DNA of 64,000 bases from Biomaibacter acetigenes (GTDB lineage Bacteria; Bacillota; Thermosediminibacteria; Thermosediminibacterales; Tepidanaerobacteraceae): contig NZ_CP033169.1 of assembly GCF_003691585.1 (NCBI RefSeq), positions 2,604,001 to 2,668,000 of the forward strand. Direction: 5' to 3'. Shown here in pieces: positions 55,187-63,932 of the stretch (position 1 is the stretch's first letter; each line of letters begins with the position of its first letter). The translations under genes were made by a program, and so were the position numbers. Under the pieces are notes generated by a model. That model made no database searches, was not told the DNA's origin, and worked only from the letters and a program-made list of their open reading frames with translations.

Positions 55187-55901
55187 GTTTTTCCTCCCAT
55201 TTTTCTTCCGCGTGGGACCTTCTTATATAAAATGGTTTTATGGTATAACACGTGTCAAACCTGCCCTGGGCGTATTCGTTGAGGGCAACGGCTGCTACGG
55301 ATGAGGCCCGGGGCATGGCAAAGGCGGGATGGGCTATGGCTATGCGGTCTTGAATTGCCGGCTCTTTTTGCTCCTTTTCATTTAACGCTTTTGTCAATAC
55401 CGGCACTCCATCACCCAAAATCACAACTCTTTTTGCAAGTGTTAAAAGCCTTTCCACCAGGTCTGCGGCTTTTACAACTTCATATTCCCACAACCTCTGT
55501 AGCCTGCCGTCTTCCCAGCAGTAAATGGATTCGTATACTTCCTGCCTCTGGGCATCTACCACCGGACAGATAAAAGAACTTTCTCCCATTAAATTATATG
55601 CGAGACCATCCAGGGTATTGACGCCTACCATAGGCTTTCCCAGAGCGTGAGCAATGCCTTCAGCGCATGCCATGCCTATGCGGATGCCGGTAAAGGAGCC
55701 GGGGCCTCTGGCGACCGCTACCGCGTCCAGGTCTTCAAGGGATATGCCGGAGTCCTGCAGCACCCTGTCCACCACCTGCATCATTTTTTCGGAGTGGTTT
55801 TTTTTGTTGTTTACGATGTATTCTGCCAGCAGCTTTTCCGGGCTTATTACGGCAGCAGTGGCCACCATGGATGAAGTGTCTATCCCGAGAATATACATCA
55901 A
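55152..55901 (-). CDS. tsaB: tRNA threonylcarbamoyladenosine biosynthesis protein TsaB
   Basis: A 249-residue ASKHA-fold protein: ILGIDTSSMVATAAVI, AVARGPGSFTGIRIGMACAE, GVNTLDGLAYNL. It dimerises with TsaD to support threonylcarbamoyl transfer. Starts Met-Met, four-base overlap with tsaE. Confidence 0.92.
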   Translation of the reverse strand: MMYILGIDTSSMVATAAVISPEKLLAEYIVNNKKNHSEKMMQVVDRVLQDSGISLEDLDAVAVARGPGSFTGIRIGMACAEGIAHALGKPMVGVNTLDGLAYNLMGESSFICPVVDAQRQEVYESIYCWEDGRLQRLWEYEVVKAADLVERLLTLAKRVVILGDGVPVLTKALNEKEQKEPAIQDRIAIAHPAFAMPRASSVAAVALNEYAQGRFDTCYTIKPFYIRRSHAEEKWEEKHGRARTGRCDN

Positions 55902-56359
55902 AGATTCAACTCCTGAAGTATGTTGTCATAGTGCGAAGTTTGCGATTGAAATTCTATGGTGCGGCGGTTTTCATCCAGCACAGTAAAATATATCCATAAA
56001 ACATCCCCGGGGAGCAGTTCCTCCACCCGATCGGCCCATTCCAGCACCACCACAAAGTCCTCCATGTAATCGTAAAATCCCGCATTTTCCAGTTCCTCGG
56101 GCGTTTTCAGACGGTAGGCGTCCATATGGGCCAGGGGTACCGGGGCTTCGTATTGATTGATAATCGTAAATGTGGGACTGGTGATATCTTCGTGAATCCC
56201 CAGCCCCCGGGCTATTCCCCTGGTGAAGGCGGTCTTGCCGGCCCCCAGGTCGCCTGCCAGGGCAAGGAAATCCCCAGCTTTCAGGAGTTTCCCCAGTGCC
56301 TCCCCGAGCTTTTCCGTTTGATTCTGGTTTAAGGTTTCAAAAATCTTTTTCATGGCCAT
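55898..56359 (-). CDS. tsaE: tRNA t6A biosynthesis ATPase TsaE
   Basis: A 153-residue P-loop ATPase with Walker A LAGDLGAGKTAFTRGIARGL, SPTFTIINQY and HMDAYRL, VVLEWADRVEELLP. Stimulates TsaBD turnover. First gene of tsaE-tsaB-rimI. Start Met1 or Met3. Confidence 0.92.
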   Translation of the reverse strand: MAMKKIFETLNQNQTEKLGEALGKLLKAGDFLALAGDLGAGKTAFTRGIARGLGIHEDITSPTFTIINQYEAPVPLAHMDAYRLKTPEELENAGFYDYMEDFVVVLEWADRVEELLPGDVLWIYFTVLDENRRTIEFQSQTSHYDNILQELNL

Positions 56360-56463
56360 CCCCGAAGGTAAAAAATATTATTTGCGCCCATGTGTATATG
56401 TCTTATTTTAATATATTGTATTATATCCTTTGATAAAATACAAGGCAGGATTTTGCATTTAAA

Positions 56464-56489
56464 AAGGTAGCGTTGTAAATCAACGCTAC
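56464..56489 (-). terminator. Intrinsic terminator of ribU
   Basis: On the minus strand GGTAGCGTTG-ATTTA-CAACGCTACC is followed by TTTTTAAA, eleven bases past the ribU stop. Confidence 0.85.
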
Positions 56490-56499
56490 CCATATTATT

Positions 56500-57114
56500 T
56501 TACCGGTGAAGCAGCGGGGACAGTCTCTTGTAAATCAGCGCGGTCACTATGGTAAGGATGATGCCCTTGATTATGTTGAAGGGCAATATACTGTATACCA
56601 CCAGGGTCCTGAGGTCGACTATATGCGGATTTACTTTGGAGCCCATGGCCACCACCGCCTGGGTAGGGAAGTTCAGGAGTTTCTGGTACAGCGGCACGAT
56701 AACATAGTAGTTGGCTATGGACATACCCACTGCCATTATGACGGTTCCTACTAAAAGACCTATTATGGCGGTCTTTTTGCTCTTGTTCGTGGAGTAAATC
56801 CACGCTGCGGGCGCTACCAGTAGAATGCCTGTTAAAAGGTTGGCCCCTTCTCCAATAAAGGCGGTTTCGCTTTTAAAAAGGTGCAGAAAGTTCTTTATAA
56901 CTTCCACCATGATGCCCGCCCAGGGCCCCATGGCGAAACCTGCCAGCAATGCGGGCACATCGCTGAAGTCGATCTTCAAAAAAGCGGCAAACATTGGTAG
57001 AGGAAATTCCACAAACATGATTATAAAGGCCAGGACTCCCAGAACCGCCGTCTTTGTAAGGTTTTTGGTTTGAAGCATCTCCCTTCTCAGGGTTTTTTGA
57101 TTTACTGCTGTCAT
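56500..57114 (-). CDS. ribU: Riboflavin transporter RibU (ECF S component)
   Basis: A 204-residue membrane protein with six helices and the RibU-family segments FPLPMFAAFLKIDFSDVPAL and GPWAGIMVEVIKNFLH. It is the substrate-binding subunit that takes up riboflavin together with a shared ECF module. Under an FMN riboswitch. SD AAGGAGG eight bases before the ATG. Confidence 0.92.
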   Translation of the reverse strand: MTAVNQKTLRREMLQTKNLTKTAVLGVLAFIIMFVEFPLPMFAAFLKIDFSDVPALLAGFAMGPWAGIMVEVIKNFLHLFKSETAFIGEGANLLTGILLVAPAAWIYSTNKSKKTAIIGLLVGTVIMAVGMSIANYYVIVPLYQKLLNFPTQAVVAMGSKVNPHIVDLRTLVVYSILPFNIIKGIILTIVTALIYKRLSPLLHR

Positions 57115-57161
57115 AAATAATGCCTCCTTATATGATATGATAAAATAGCCTTTAATCAGAG

Positions 57162-57192
57162 TGAGTCAAAGAACCGTCCCCTGACTCATTCG
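57162..57192. repeat. REP-like palindrome, copy 6
   Basis: GAGTGAGTCAAAGAACCGTC then CCCTGACTCAT, inserted between the riboswitch terminator and the ribU start. Confidence 0.85.
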
Positions 57193-57195
57193 GAT

Positions 57196-57226
57196 GAAAA
57201 TTAAAGCCCCGGAGAAAACTCCAGGG
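57196..57226 (-). terminator. Expression-platform terminator of the FMN riboswitch
   Basis: On the minus strand GCCCTGGAG-TTTT-CTCCGGGGC is followed by TTTAATTTT, between the aptamer and ribU. Confidence 0.75.
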
Positions 57227-57249
57227 CAATAAAATCAACAATAATACAC

Positions 57250-57366
57250 CTTCTTTCATCCAGACTTTACTGTCGGCTCCGGCTTATACCGGATCGGCTC
57301 CCTGAGGGAGTTCGCGGGCTCGCCTTTTGGCTTACCGCCGGTCGGGAATTTCACCCTGCCCTGAAG
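57250..57366 (-). promoter_or_regulatory. FMN riboswitch (RFN element)
   Basis: The minus strand shows the conserved RFN blocks GGGCAGGGTGAAATTCCCGA, CCGGCGGTAAGCC, AGCCCGCGA, GATCCGGT, GGAGCCGACAGT and AGTCTGGATGAAAGAAGG in order. FMN binding would fold the downstream terminator and switch off ribU. Confidence 0.95.
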
Positions 57367-57400
57367 GTTTTAAAAATGGATTATGTATTCACTTAAGTTA

Positions 57401-57429
57401 ATATTACCACAGATTGCTCGTACAGGCAA
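57401..57429 (-). promoter_or_regulatory. Promoter for riboswitch-ribU
   Basis: TTGCCT and TAATAT on the minus strand with 17-base spacing, 35 bases upstream of the aptamer. Confidence 0.6.
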
Positions 57430-57495
57430 TAGTTTTTACTGATTTATGTTTTTTACTGGTATAAAGGAGTGCATCGTTTTCTTAAATATGGCAAA

Positions 57496-58656
57496 TTATT
57501 GCCTCTTATAAGCTATCTGTCCGTTTATCACTACGCAAGACGGCCTTGATTTGATATCCAGGGGATGGCCGTCCCAGATGACCACATCGGCATCTTTGCC
57601 TTTTTCCAGGCTTCCTACCCTGTCTGCTATACCTATTATTTCCGCGGCGTTGATAGTGAGAGCCTTTATTGCATCCTCTTCCTTCATGCCTTCCCTTACG
57701 GCCAGGGCTGCGCATACCGGCAGATACTGGATGGGTATTACCGGGTGATCGGTCATGATGGCCACTTTCACACCCTTGCTCGCCAGAATGCCGGGAGTGT
57801 TGAAACTTAGGTCTTTGAGCTCCACCTTGGAGCGGGAGGTGAGGGAAGGCCCTACCACTGCCGGAACACCGGCTTCGGCTAGTTCGTCGGCTATGAGATG
57901 GCCTTCGGTGCAGTGTTCTATGACAATATCCACATCGAACTCCCGGGCTATGCGGATGGCGGTAAGTATATCATCGGCCCGGTGGGCGTGGGCCCGCAGG
58001 GGCAGCCTTTTGTCCAGCACATCGCATAAAACTTCCATTTTGAGGTCTCTTTCCACTACTTTGTCGGGGTCTTTGCCGTCTTTTTCCACTTTCTTCTTGT
58101 AGTTTAAAGCCTTTACCAGAGTTTCCCTGAGGAGGGCGGCGGTCCCCATCCTGGTGGATGGCATTTTTTTCTGTTCTCCGTAAACCCTCTTTGGATTTTC
58201 CCCGAAGGCTATTTTTAGGCCTGCCGGGGCCTTCACCACCATACGGTCAATTACCTTTCCATAGGTTTTGAGGGCGACGGATTGGCCGCCTATGACATTG
58301 GCGCTGCCTGGACCTGTAAACACACAGGTAATGCCGCCTTTTACGGCATCTTCGAAGGCTTTGTCGGCGGGATTTACAGCATCCAGGGCCCGAAGCTGAG
58401 GAGTGACGGGATCGGTCCACTCATTGCCATCCTCCCCTATTTCCCCCACCGCCTCTTCGAAGATTCCCACATGGCTGTGTGCGTCAATGAAGCCCGGGAA
58501 GACATATTTGCCAGCGGCATCGATAATCTCGGCACCTTCAGGTGCCTTTATGTTTTCACCTATTTCCTTTATCTTACCGTCTTCAATGATTATGGTCCCT
58601 TTTTCCAGGATATTTCCCGACATGGTATATACTTTTCCGTCTTTTATAGCAATCAT
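57496..58656 (-). CDS. Amidohydrolase-family metal-dependent hydrolase
   Basis: A 386-residue enzyme of the imidazolonepropionase/HutI-like or aryldialkylphosphatase-like amidohydrolase type: FPGFIDAHSHVGIFEE (H-x-H), RAHAHRADDI and IEHCTEGHL metal ligands, MTDHPVIP near the end, INGQIAYKR at the C-terminus. Such proteins hydrolyse amide or cyclic amide bonds; exact substrate unknown. Its neighbours are a D-aminopeptidase and a peptidase-like glutamine amidotransferase, which suggests peptide catabolism. Confidence 0.87.
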   Translation of the reverse strand: MIAIKDGKVYTMSGNILEKGTIIIEDGKIKEIGENIKAPEGAEIIDAAGKYVFPGFIDAHSHVGIFEEAVGEIGEDGNEWTDPVTPQLRALDAVNPADKAFEDAVKGGITCVFTGPGSANVIGGQSVALKTYGKVIDRMVVKAPAGLKIAFGENPKRVYGEQKKMPSTRMGTAALLRETLVKALNYKKKVEKDGKDPDKVVERDLKMEVLCDVLDKRLPLRAHAHRADDILTAIRIAREFDVDIVIEHCTEGHLIADELAEAGVPAVVGPSLTSRSKVELKDLSFNTPGILASKGVKVAIMTDHPVIPIQYLPVCAALAVREGMKEEDAIKALTINAAEIIGIADRVGSLEKGKDADVVIWDGHPLDIKSRPSCVVINGQIAYKRQ

Positions 58657-58679
58657 CAGGTTACTCTCCTTTATTATAT

Positions 58680-59498
58680 TTATCTTATGCCGGAGGTCAG
58701 CACCAGCATGGCTCTAAATACCCTATAGGCGTCCATGTAGTCCTTTGCGGTGTAGATGACGGTGCGGCCGTCTTTTTTGATGGTACCCGGGATGAGGAGA
58801 GCCATGTCGGCCATGCCGGAGATGGAAAGGCTTACTTCCAGTTCCACGGATCCTTTTTCCACCGTGGGTTCAAAGGTTTTTATGTTTTTCATGGCTTCGG
58901 CCATCCCTGCCCGGAGTCGTTCTTTAACCACATCAAAGGGGTGTATCATGGCTGCGTTGCGGCCCACGGCCTCCTTCACCACTACGCCCACGGGATTATT
59001 GAGTTCTTGCTTTGCACAGGCCACGGCATTCTGGTCTCCGGATAAAAAGGCGACCGGCACCCCAAAATATCCGGCCAGTCTGCCGTTGAGCCCAGCCTCG
59101 CTCATGGGCTTGCCGTTGATTTTTGCGCTTATGACCCTGAAGGCATATGTATGGTCCACCACGGCCTGAGCTGTGCCGGCTCTGGCATGGTAACCCACAA
59201 AAAATACTGCGTCGAAACTTTCATCGATGCCCTGCATCATGCTCAAGGGCTTGGGGCTGCCGCTGATGAGGGCGGCTTTGGGATTTAACTCCTCTATAAG
59301 GATATTGTCCATGTTATCATGAGAATCATTGACCACGATTTCCGTGGCCCCGTATTCCAGGGCAGCTTCAACCACCGTATTGACCTCTCTTGTCATCATA
59401 CGCCGGGCTCTTTCGTAATCCCTGGCGCCGGGATCTATCTGCTCCATGGAAACAATCCCGGAAATGCCTTCCATGTCTGCTGATATAAAGATTTTCAA
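58680..59498 (-). CDS. M55-family D-aminopeptidase (DppA-like)
   Basis: A 272-residue zinc peptidase: MKIFISADMEGISGIVSMEQ with Asp8 and Glu10, VNDSHDNMDNI, FFVGYHARAGT and FLSGDQNAVACAKQEL. M55 enzymes release D-Ala from D-amino-acid peptides such as cell-wall fragments. Overlap-free but 24 bases from the amidohydrolase gene, likely one operon. Start ATG after GGAGG. Confidence 0.9.
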   Translation of the reverse strand: MKIFISADMEGISGIVSMEQIDPGARDYERARRMMTREVNTVVEAALEYGATEIVVNDSHDNMDNILIEELNPKAALISGSPKPLSMMQGIDESFDAVFFVGYHARAGTAQAVVDHTYAFRVISAKINGKPMSEAGLNGRLAGYFGVPVAFLSGDQNAVACAKQELNNPVGVVVKEAVGRNAAMIHPFDVVKERLRAGMAEAMKNIKTFEPTVEKGSVELEVSLSISGMADMALLIPGTIKKDGRTVIYTAKDYMDAYRVFRAMLVLTSGIR

Positions 59499-59522
59499 AA
59501 ATAAAACCTCCTCCGTTGATTT

Positions 59523-59556
59523 GGTGAGTCAGGGGACGTTCTCTGACTCACTGACT
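59523..59556. repeat. REP-like palindrome, copy 7
   Basis: GTGAGTCAGGGGACGTTCTC then TGACTCACTGACTCG, between the M55 gene and the glutamine-amidotransferase gene, slightly overlapping the end of the latter. Confidence 0.85.
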
Positions 59557-60255
59557 CGCCCTTATAAAATGCTCGAAGAGTTTGAACTGCAAAGGGTCTT
59601 TGTGCCACATTTCTTCGGGATGCCACTGGACTCCCATACAAAAAAAATCCCTGCGCTTCGCTTCAATGGCCTCAACGACACCATCCCGGGCCACGGCAGT
59701 GACCTTGAAGTCCGGAGCGATGTCTTTTACCGACTGGTGGTGGAAGCTGTTTACCCGGATGTGATTCTGGCCGAATATCGCAAAAAGCTCAGAGTCCTCG
59801 CATATGATTTCAACTTCATGGCTGGCATGCCAGCGGGGGGCGTCCTGCCGGTGTTTTAAAGATTTTTTTATCTGAGATGGGATATCCTGGTATATGCTGC
59901 CCCCCAGGGCGATATTTAAAAGCTGGATACCGCGGCATATGCCCAGCATGGGTTTTGCCCGCCGCATACATTCCCGGGCAAGAAACACCTCGGCCTCATC
60001 CCTTTCAGGACAAATGTCTTCTGTATGAGGGTGGGGTTCTTCATGAAAATAAGAAGGGTCTACGTCGGGTCCGCCGGAAAAGATAATGCCGTCCAGGTGC
60101 TCCAGGAGTCTCAAGAGGATTTTTGTATCATCCAGGGGTAAGATGGGTACCGGAACGCCTCCGGCCTGTTGTACTGCCCGAAAATACCCCCGGTTCAGGG
60201 ATGCTTTTTTCTTTTCATTATCATAAGAAGTTGTTATTCCTATGAGCGGGTACAT
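59548..60255 (-). CDS. Class I glutamine-amidotransferase-like hydrolase (PuuD type)
   Basis: A 235-residue protein: PLIGITTSYDN, IFSGGPDVDPSYF, nucleophile in GICRGIQLLNIALGGSIYQD (Cys) and GVQWHPEEMWHKD (His-Glu). Gamma-glutamyl-GABA hydrolase family, which splits gamma-glutamyl amides in amine catabolism. Normal length. The last codons run into a REP repeat. Confidence 0.88.
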   Translation of the reverse strand: MYPLIGITTSYDNEKKKASLNRGYFRAVQQAGGVPVPILPLDDTKILLRLLEHLDGIIFSGGPDVDPSYFHEEPHPHTEDICPERDEAEVFLARECMRRAKPMLGICRGIQLLNIALGGSIYQDIPSQIKKSLKHRQDAPRWHASHEVEIICEDSELFAIFGQNHIRVNSFHHQSVKDIAPDFKVTAVARDGVVEAIEAKRRDFFCMGVQWHPEEMWHKDPLQFKLFEHFIRASQ

Positions 60256-60295
60256 CTATTAAGCCTCCATCGTCATCAATATGGGTCTTATCGTA

Positions 60296-60362
60296 AGGAA
60301 TTCGGCTCTGCTGAATTCCGACTTAATAGAACATCGAACCTCTAACTTCGAATTTCGAACTA
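60296..60362. repeat. GAATTC palindrome and TTCGAA-rich repeat
   Basis: GGAATTC-GGCTCTGCT-GAATTCC forms a hairpin (60298-60320). It is followed by CGAACCTCTAACTTCGAATT, a short repeat family also seen at 38344-38362 and 38516-38535 (GAGGTTCGAAGTTCGA). Confidence 0.6.
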
Positions 60363-61562
60363 AGGTAGGACTTTCGCCGCAACTTTGGCCACTCTTGGGT
60401 CAAACTGACTGCCGGAGTTTTTTATAAGTATGTCCCTGGCTTCGGTAGTACTTCTCTGCCGCTGGTAAGGCCTCAAGGAAGTCATGGCATCGTATGCATC
60501 GGCTACCGCCATGATTCTGGCACCGAAGGGAATGCTTTCACCTGTCAGGCCGTCGGGGTATCCGGCTCCGTCATACCGCTCATGATGGCCACCAGCAATG
60601 ACCACCAGGTCCTTTAAGGAGTTGACCATGCTCATGATTTCCATGGTGTACACGGGGTGTCTTTTCATGAGCTTGAATTCATCGATTGTGAGGCGGCCGG
60701 GTTTATCCAGGATACTTCGGGGAACGGCCACCTTCCCTGCATCATGCAGGTATCCGGCCACTTTGAGTCTTTCGGCTTGCCCCTCCGGCAAATCTAAGGC
60801 TTTCGCCAGGATATATGTATATTCCGCCACGCGCTCCGAGTGGCCCGCGGTATAGCTGTGCTTGGCGTCTATTACCTCTGCAAATACTTTTATGATTTCA
60901 TCGGTTTCGGTCCTGCACGAGGTCATATCCATAAAGGGCAGATTTTGCAAAGTTTTCGGCACTATATCCGATATCTTTTTTTCATCCATGATTTCATTGA
61001 AAAAGTCATCTTCTTCAATAGTAGCTACCATCAGCTCGTATATGAGGTCAGAGAACTCCGTCCCCCTTCGGGCAGACAGCGAAGTCTTCATCCCGTTCAA
61101 ACTGAGCGGGGGTTTAACTCTGGCAAGGATGTCAAAAGTGTCACAAATCCGGAGTATCTGCCCTCCCAGGTTTATGTCATTTCCGGCAAGTCCCCGGGGG
61201 TAACCGCTGCCATCCCACTGTTCATGGTGGTCCCGGATCATTTCTGCAGCCATAAAGAGAGGACCTATTTGCTTCACAATTTGTGCGCTCTTTCCGGGAT
61301 GATGGAAGAGGATAGGATTCGTGAAATGTTCTTTTATGTTGGTATAGTGCACCACATGGTCCGGCAGGGATATGGCGCCGATATCGTGAAGGAGGCCAGC
61401 ATAAAAGATCTGGGTCCTGTATTCGGGGAGTATTTTTTGGGCAAGTTTCTCGGCTAAAATCGCCACACGCCATGCATGAAACAGTTTCCTGTTTTCATCC
61501 AGGTCCATCATGAGAGACAGTGCTGTTATTAGCTCTGAAAAAAATTGAGTCTTAGATTCCAT
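60360..61562 (-). CDS. Tandem HD / HD-GYP domain phosphodiesterase-like protein
   Basis: A 400-residue protein with two HD domains. The first has HDIGAISLPDHVVHY and a HHEQWDGSGYPRGL segment. The second is a full HD-GYP with HDAGKVAVPRSILDKPGRLT, HHERYDGAGYPDGLTGESIP and VADAYDAMTSLRPYQ. HD-GYP domains hydrolyse cyclic di-GMP. I chose ATG 61562 after ATGGAGG. No membrane or sensor domain, so cytosolic. Confidence 0.88.
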   Translation of the reverse strand: MESKTQFFSELITALSLMMDLDENRKLFHAWRVAILAEKLAQKILPEYRTQIFYAGLLHDIGAISLPDHVVHYTNIKEHFTNPILFHHPGKSAQIVKQIGPLFMAAEMIRDHHEQWDGSGYPRGLAGNDINLGGQILRICDTFDILARVKPPLSLNGMKTSLSARRGTEFSDLIYELMVATIEEDDFFNEIMDEKKISDIVPKTLQNLPFMDMTSCRTETDEIIKVFAEVIDAKHSYTAGHSERVAEYTYILAKALDLPEGQAERLKVAGYLHDAGKVAVPRSILDKPGRLTIDEFKLMKRHPVYTMEIMSMVNSLKDLVVIAGGHHERYDGAGYPDGLTGESIPFGARIMAVADAYDAMTSLRPYQRQRSTTEARDILIKNSGSQFDPRVAKVAAKVLP

Positions 61563-61740
61563 TTTATTCCTCCATGTATTTTGCAAAAAGCTGCAGTAAA
61601 AGACCAATTTATGCAGGTTTTTGCACCAATTTTTTCAAAAAATGGCATATATAAATATATATTCTAAATTAATTTGAGTAATCCTTCTTTTTTTTTTTTA
61701 AATTTATATAGATTATTGCATAAATGTATAAAAAATGAAA

Positions 61741-61764
61741 CTTCGGTGTATACCCGAAGTTTTT
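61741..61764 (-). terminator. Intrinsic terminator of the TM1266-mazF-mazE-alr block
   Basis: On the minus strand AAACTTCGGGTATACACCGAAGT with flanking A/T runs follows the stop of the last gene. Confidence 0.75.
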
Positions 61765-61773
61765 ATAGTTGCA

Positions 61774-62013
61774 TTAAATCCTCATATGGGAAACGCTTAC
61801 TCCGTCAATTGCCGTCAGTTCTCTTGAAAACTCCTCGGTTTCCTGGACCGATGTATTCATGTAGAGGGTTATGATCCCATCTTCTTTGGCCGGATCCGGC
61901 AGTCCCATCCGGCACAAAATCCTGTCGCCGTACCTTGTAAGCACTTCCTGGACCTTCGGGGCTATGTCTTTTCTGTGGTCCAGGCGCAAACCCATAATGG
62001 TAAGATGCTCCAC
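61774..62013 (-). CDS. TM1266-family iron-only hydrogenase system regulator
   Basis: A 79-residue ACT-like protein: TIMGLRLDHRKDIAPKVQEV, LTRYGDRILCRMGLPDP, ITLYMNTSVQETEEF. Matches the small regulator often linked to [FeFe] hydrogenase maturation genes; none is visible here. GTG 62013 follows GGGGAGGTGAC and overlaps nothing, 20 bases from mazF. Confidence 0.8.
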   Translation of the reverse strand: MEHLTIMGLRLDHRKDIAPKVQEVLTRYGDRILCRMGLPDPAKEDGIITLYMNTSVQETEEFSRELTAIDGVSVSHMRI

Positions 62014-62032
62014 TTTGTCACCTCCCCTATGT

Positions 62033-62383
62033 TTAAAATTCGGTAAGGCCAAGGCTTATTTTCAGGGCTTCATCCACTCTGACCATGATCTCCTGGTCGA
62101 GAAAAGTAATCTTTTCCTTGAGTCTCCTTTTATCTATTGTTCTCAATTGTTCCAGTAATATAACCGAATCTTTTTCAAGTCCGTAATCCTCGCGCTTTAG
62201 TTCCACATGGGTAGGAAGTTTGGCCTTGTCTATCTGAGATGTAATGGCAGCAATAATAACAGTGGGGCTGTATTTGTTCCCCACATCGTTTTGCACCACC
62301 AGGACCGGCCTTATTCCACCCTGCTCTGAACCTATCACAGGGTTCAGGTCAGCATAGTATACATCCCCTCGCCTTACAAGCAC
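62033..62383 (-). CDS. MazF/NdoA-family endoribonuclease toxin
   Basis: A 116-residue mRNA interferase: [40 protein letters not shown] and [14 protein letters not shown], as in Bacillus NdoA (EndoA). I chose GTG 62383, giving the usual start [13 protein letters not shown]; a second GTG at 62392 is possible. Intact, unlike the toxins at the left end of the window. Confidence 0.92.
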   Translation of the reverse strand: MLVRRGDVYYADLNPVIGSEQGGIRPVLVVQNDVGNKYSPTVIIAAITSQIDKAKLPTHVELKREDYGLEKDSVILLEQLRTIDKRRLKEKITFLDQEIMVRVDEALKISLGLTEF

Positions 62384-62384
62384 A

Positions 62385-62660
62385 TTATTCACACTCCGAA
62401 AGTCTTGTTTCGTAAAGAACAAAATCCTTCAAGTCCTCGTATAATCCCATTTCGGACAATTTGACATTGAGCTCGGCCATTTGCATGTAACCGCTTTTTA
62501 GCTGTTCTCTCACTCTTATCTTTTCCCTTTCCCGGATATATAATCGCATGGCATCTCGGATAAATTCGCTGCGGTTTTTATTTTCCAGAGCCACGATACC
62601 GTCTACTTCTTCCAGCAAATTATTAGGCAGACTTACAATTATCCTTTTCAAGTCGGCCAC
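62385..62660 (-). CDS. MazE/NdoAI-family ribbon-helix-helix antitoxin
   Basis: A 91-residue protein with a CopG-like ribbon-helix-helix ([38 protein letters not shown]) and a C-terminal toxin-binding tail. GTG 62660 follows GGGGGTG. Standard alr-mazE-mazF arrangement. Confidence 0.88.
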   Translation of the reverse strand: MADLKRIIVSLPNNLLEEVDGIVALENKNRSEFIRDAMRLYIREREKIRVREQLKSGYMQMAELNVKLSEMGLYEDLKDFVLYETRLSECE

Positions 62661-62751
62661 ACCGGCACCCCCTAACAAATTTCGGAAACGCACACACGTA
62701 TATATTTTATTATATATAAGTCAATATAATTATGTCAATCAAACAAGAAAA

Positions 62752-63932
62752 TTATACCTGTCCTGCCAAAAGATTTTTGACCTTAACAATCTTGCCATCC
62801 CTGATATATACTCTGGGAACGCGCCTGGATACGCCGCAGACCACTTCGTAGTTGATGGTGCCTATGATCCTTGCTATTTCATCGGTGGAAACTGTGGGGT
62901 CGCCCGAACCTCCGAAAAGCAGCACATCTTCCCCCGGTTCCACGGCACCCTGTATGTCGGTGACATCCACCATGCACTGGTCCATGCATACCCTTCCCAC
63001 TACCGGAGCCCTTTGTCCTTTTATCATCACCGAAGCTCTGGATGAAAGCAGCCTGGAGTAGCCGTCGGCATATCCCACCGGTAATGTGGCGATGATGCTC
63101 TGTCTTCTGGTGATGAAGGTACCGCCGTAGCTGATGGCCCTTCCTGCTCCAAGTATCTTAACGTGGGAAACCCTGGTTTTGAGGGACATAACGGGCTTAA
63201 GGTCAATTCTACTCTTATCCACCTCATCTGAAGGGTAAAGACCGTAAAGGATTATCCCCGGACGCACCATGTCAAGATGGGTATGGGGCAGTTCCATAAT
63301 GGCTGCGCTGTTGGCCGCGTGTTTTATAGGGATTTTATATCCATCTTTTTCCAGAGTTTCGACCACCGCCATGTATTTTTTGAACTGCTCCTCGGTGAAA
63401 GTCTTGTCCTTTTCATCGGCTTTGGAGAAGTGGGTAAACATGCCTTCCACTTCAAGGTTTTCCATGGAAAATAATTTTTTGATTTCGTCGATAGAAGAAG
63501 GTTCAGCCTGAAATCCTATGCGGCTCATGCCGGTATCCAGCTTGATGTGAATCTTTGCCTTTTTGTCCTGTTTTTGGCTTCCAGAGAAAGTTTTTGAGCC
63601 GATGATACATTATAAACGGTCTGGGTGATATCATGCTCTACTATTTTATCAAATTGTTCTTCAGGTGTAAAACCCAAAATAAGGATGGGAGCTTTTATGC
63701 CCTCTTTTCTTAGCTGCAGTGCTTCGTCCAGGAATGCCACGGCAAGGTAGGAAACTCCGCAGTCAAGGGCAGTTTGGGCCACTTCCAGGACTCCATGACC
63801 GTAGCCGTCGGCTTTTACTACGGCGCAGATTGCGGCCTGGGGGTCAGCAACCCGCCGTATCTCTTTGAGGTTGTGCTTGAGATTGTCCAGATTTATCTCG
63901 GCTCTGGTGGGCCGGAGGTGTGTAAGGTCCAT
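62752..63932 (-). CDS. alr: Alanine racemase (one frameshift)
   Basis: A PLP enzyme making D-alanine for peptidoglycan. The N-terminal part has [20 protein letters not shown] and [10 protein letters not shown] with the PLP Lys. The C-terminal part has the catalytic Tyr in [10 protein letters not shown] and the YADGYSR segment. A missing A in the run at 63574-63578 breaks it inside [20 protein letters not shown]. The ATG at 63932 follows AAAGGAG. A broken alr would need D-Ala auxotrophy or a second copy, so a sequencing error is likely. An upstream gene, if any, runs off the window. Confidence 0.9.
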
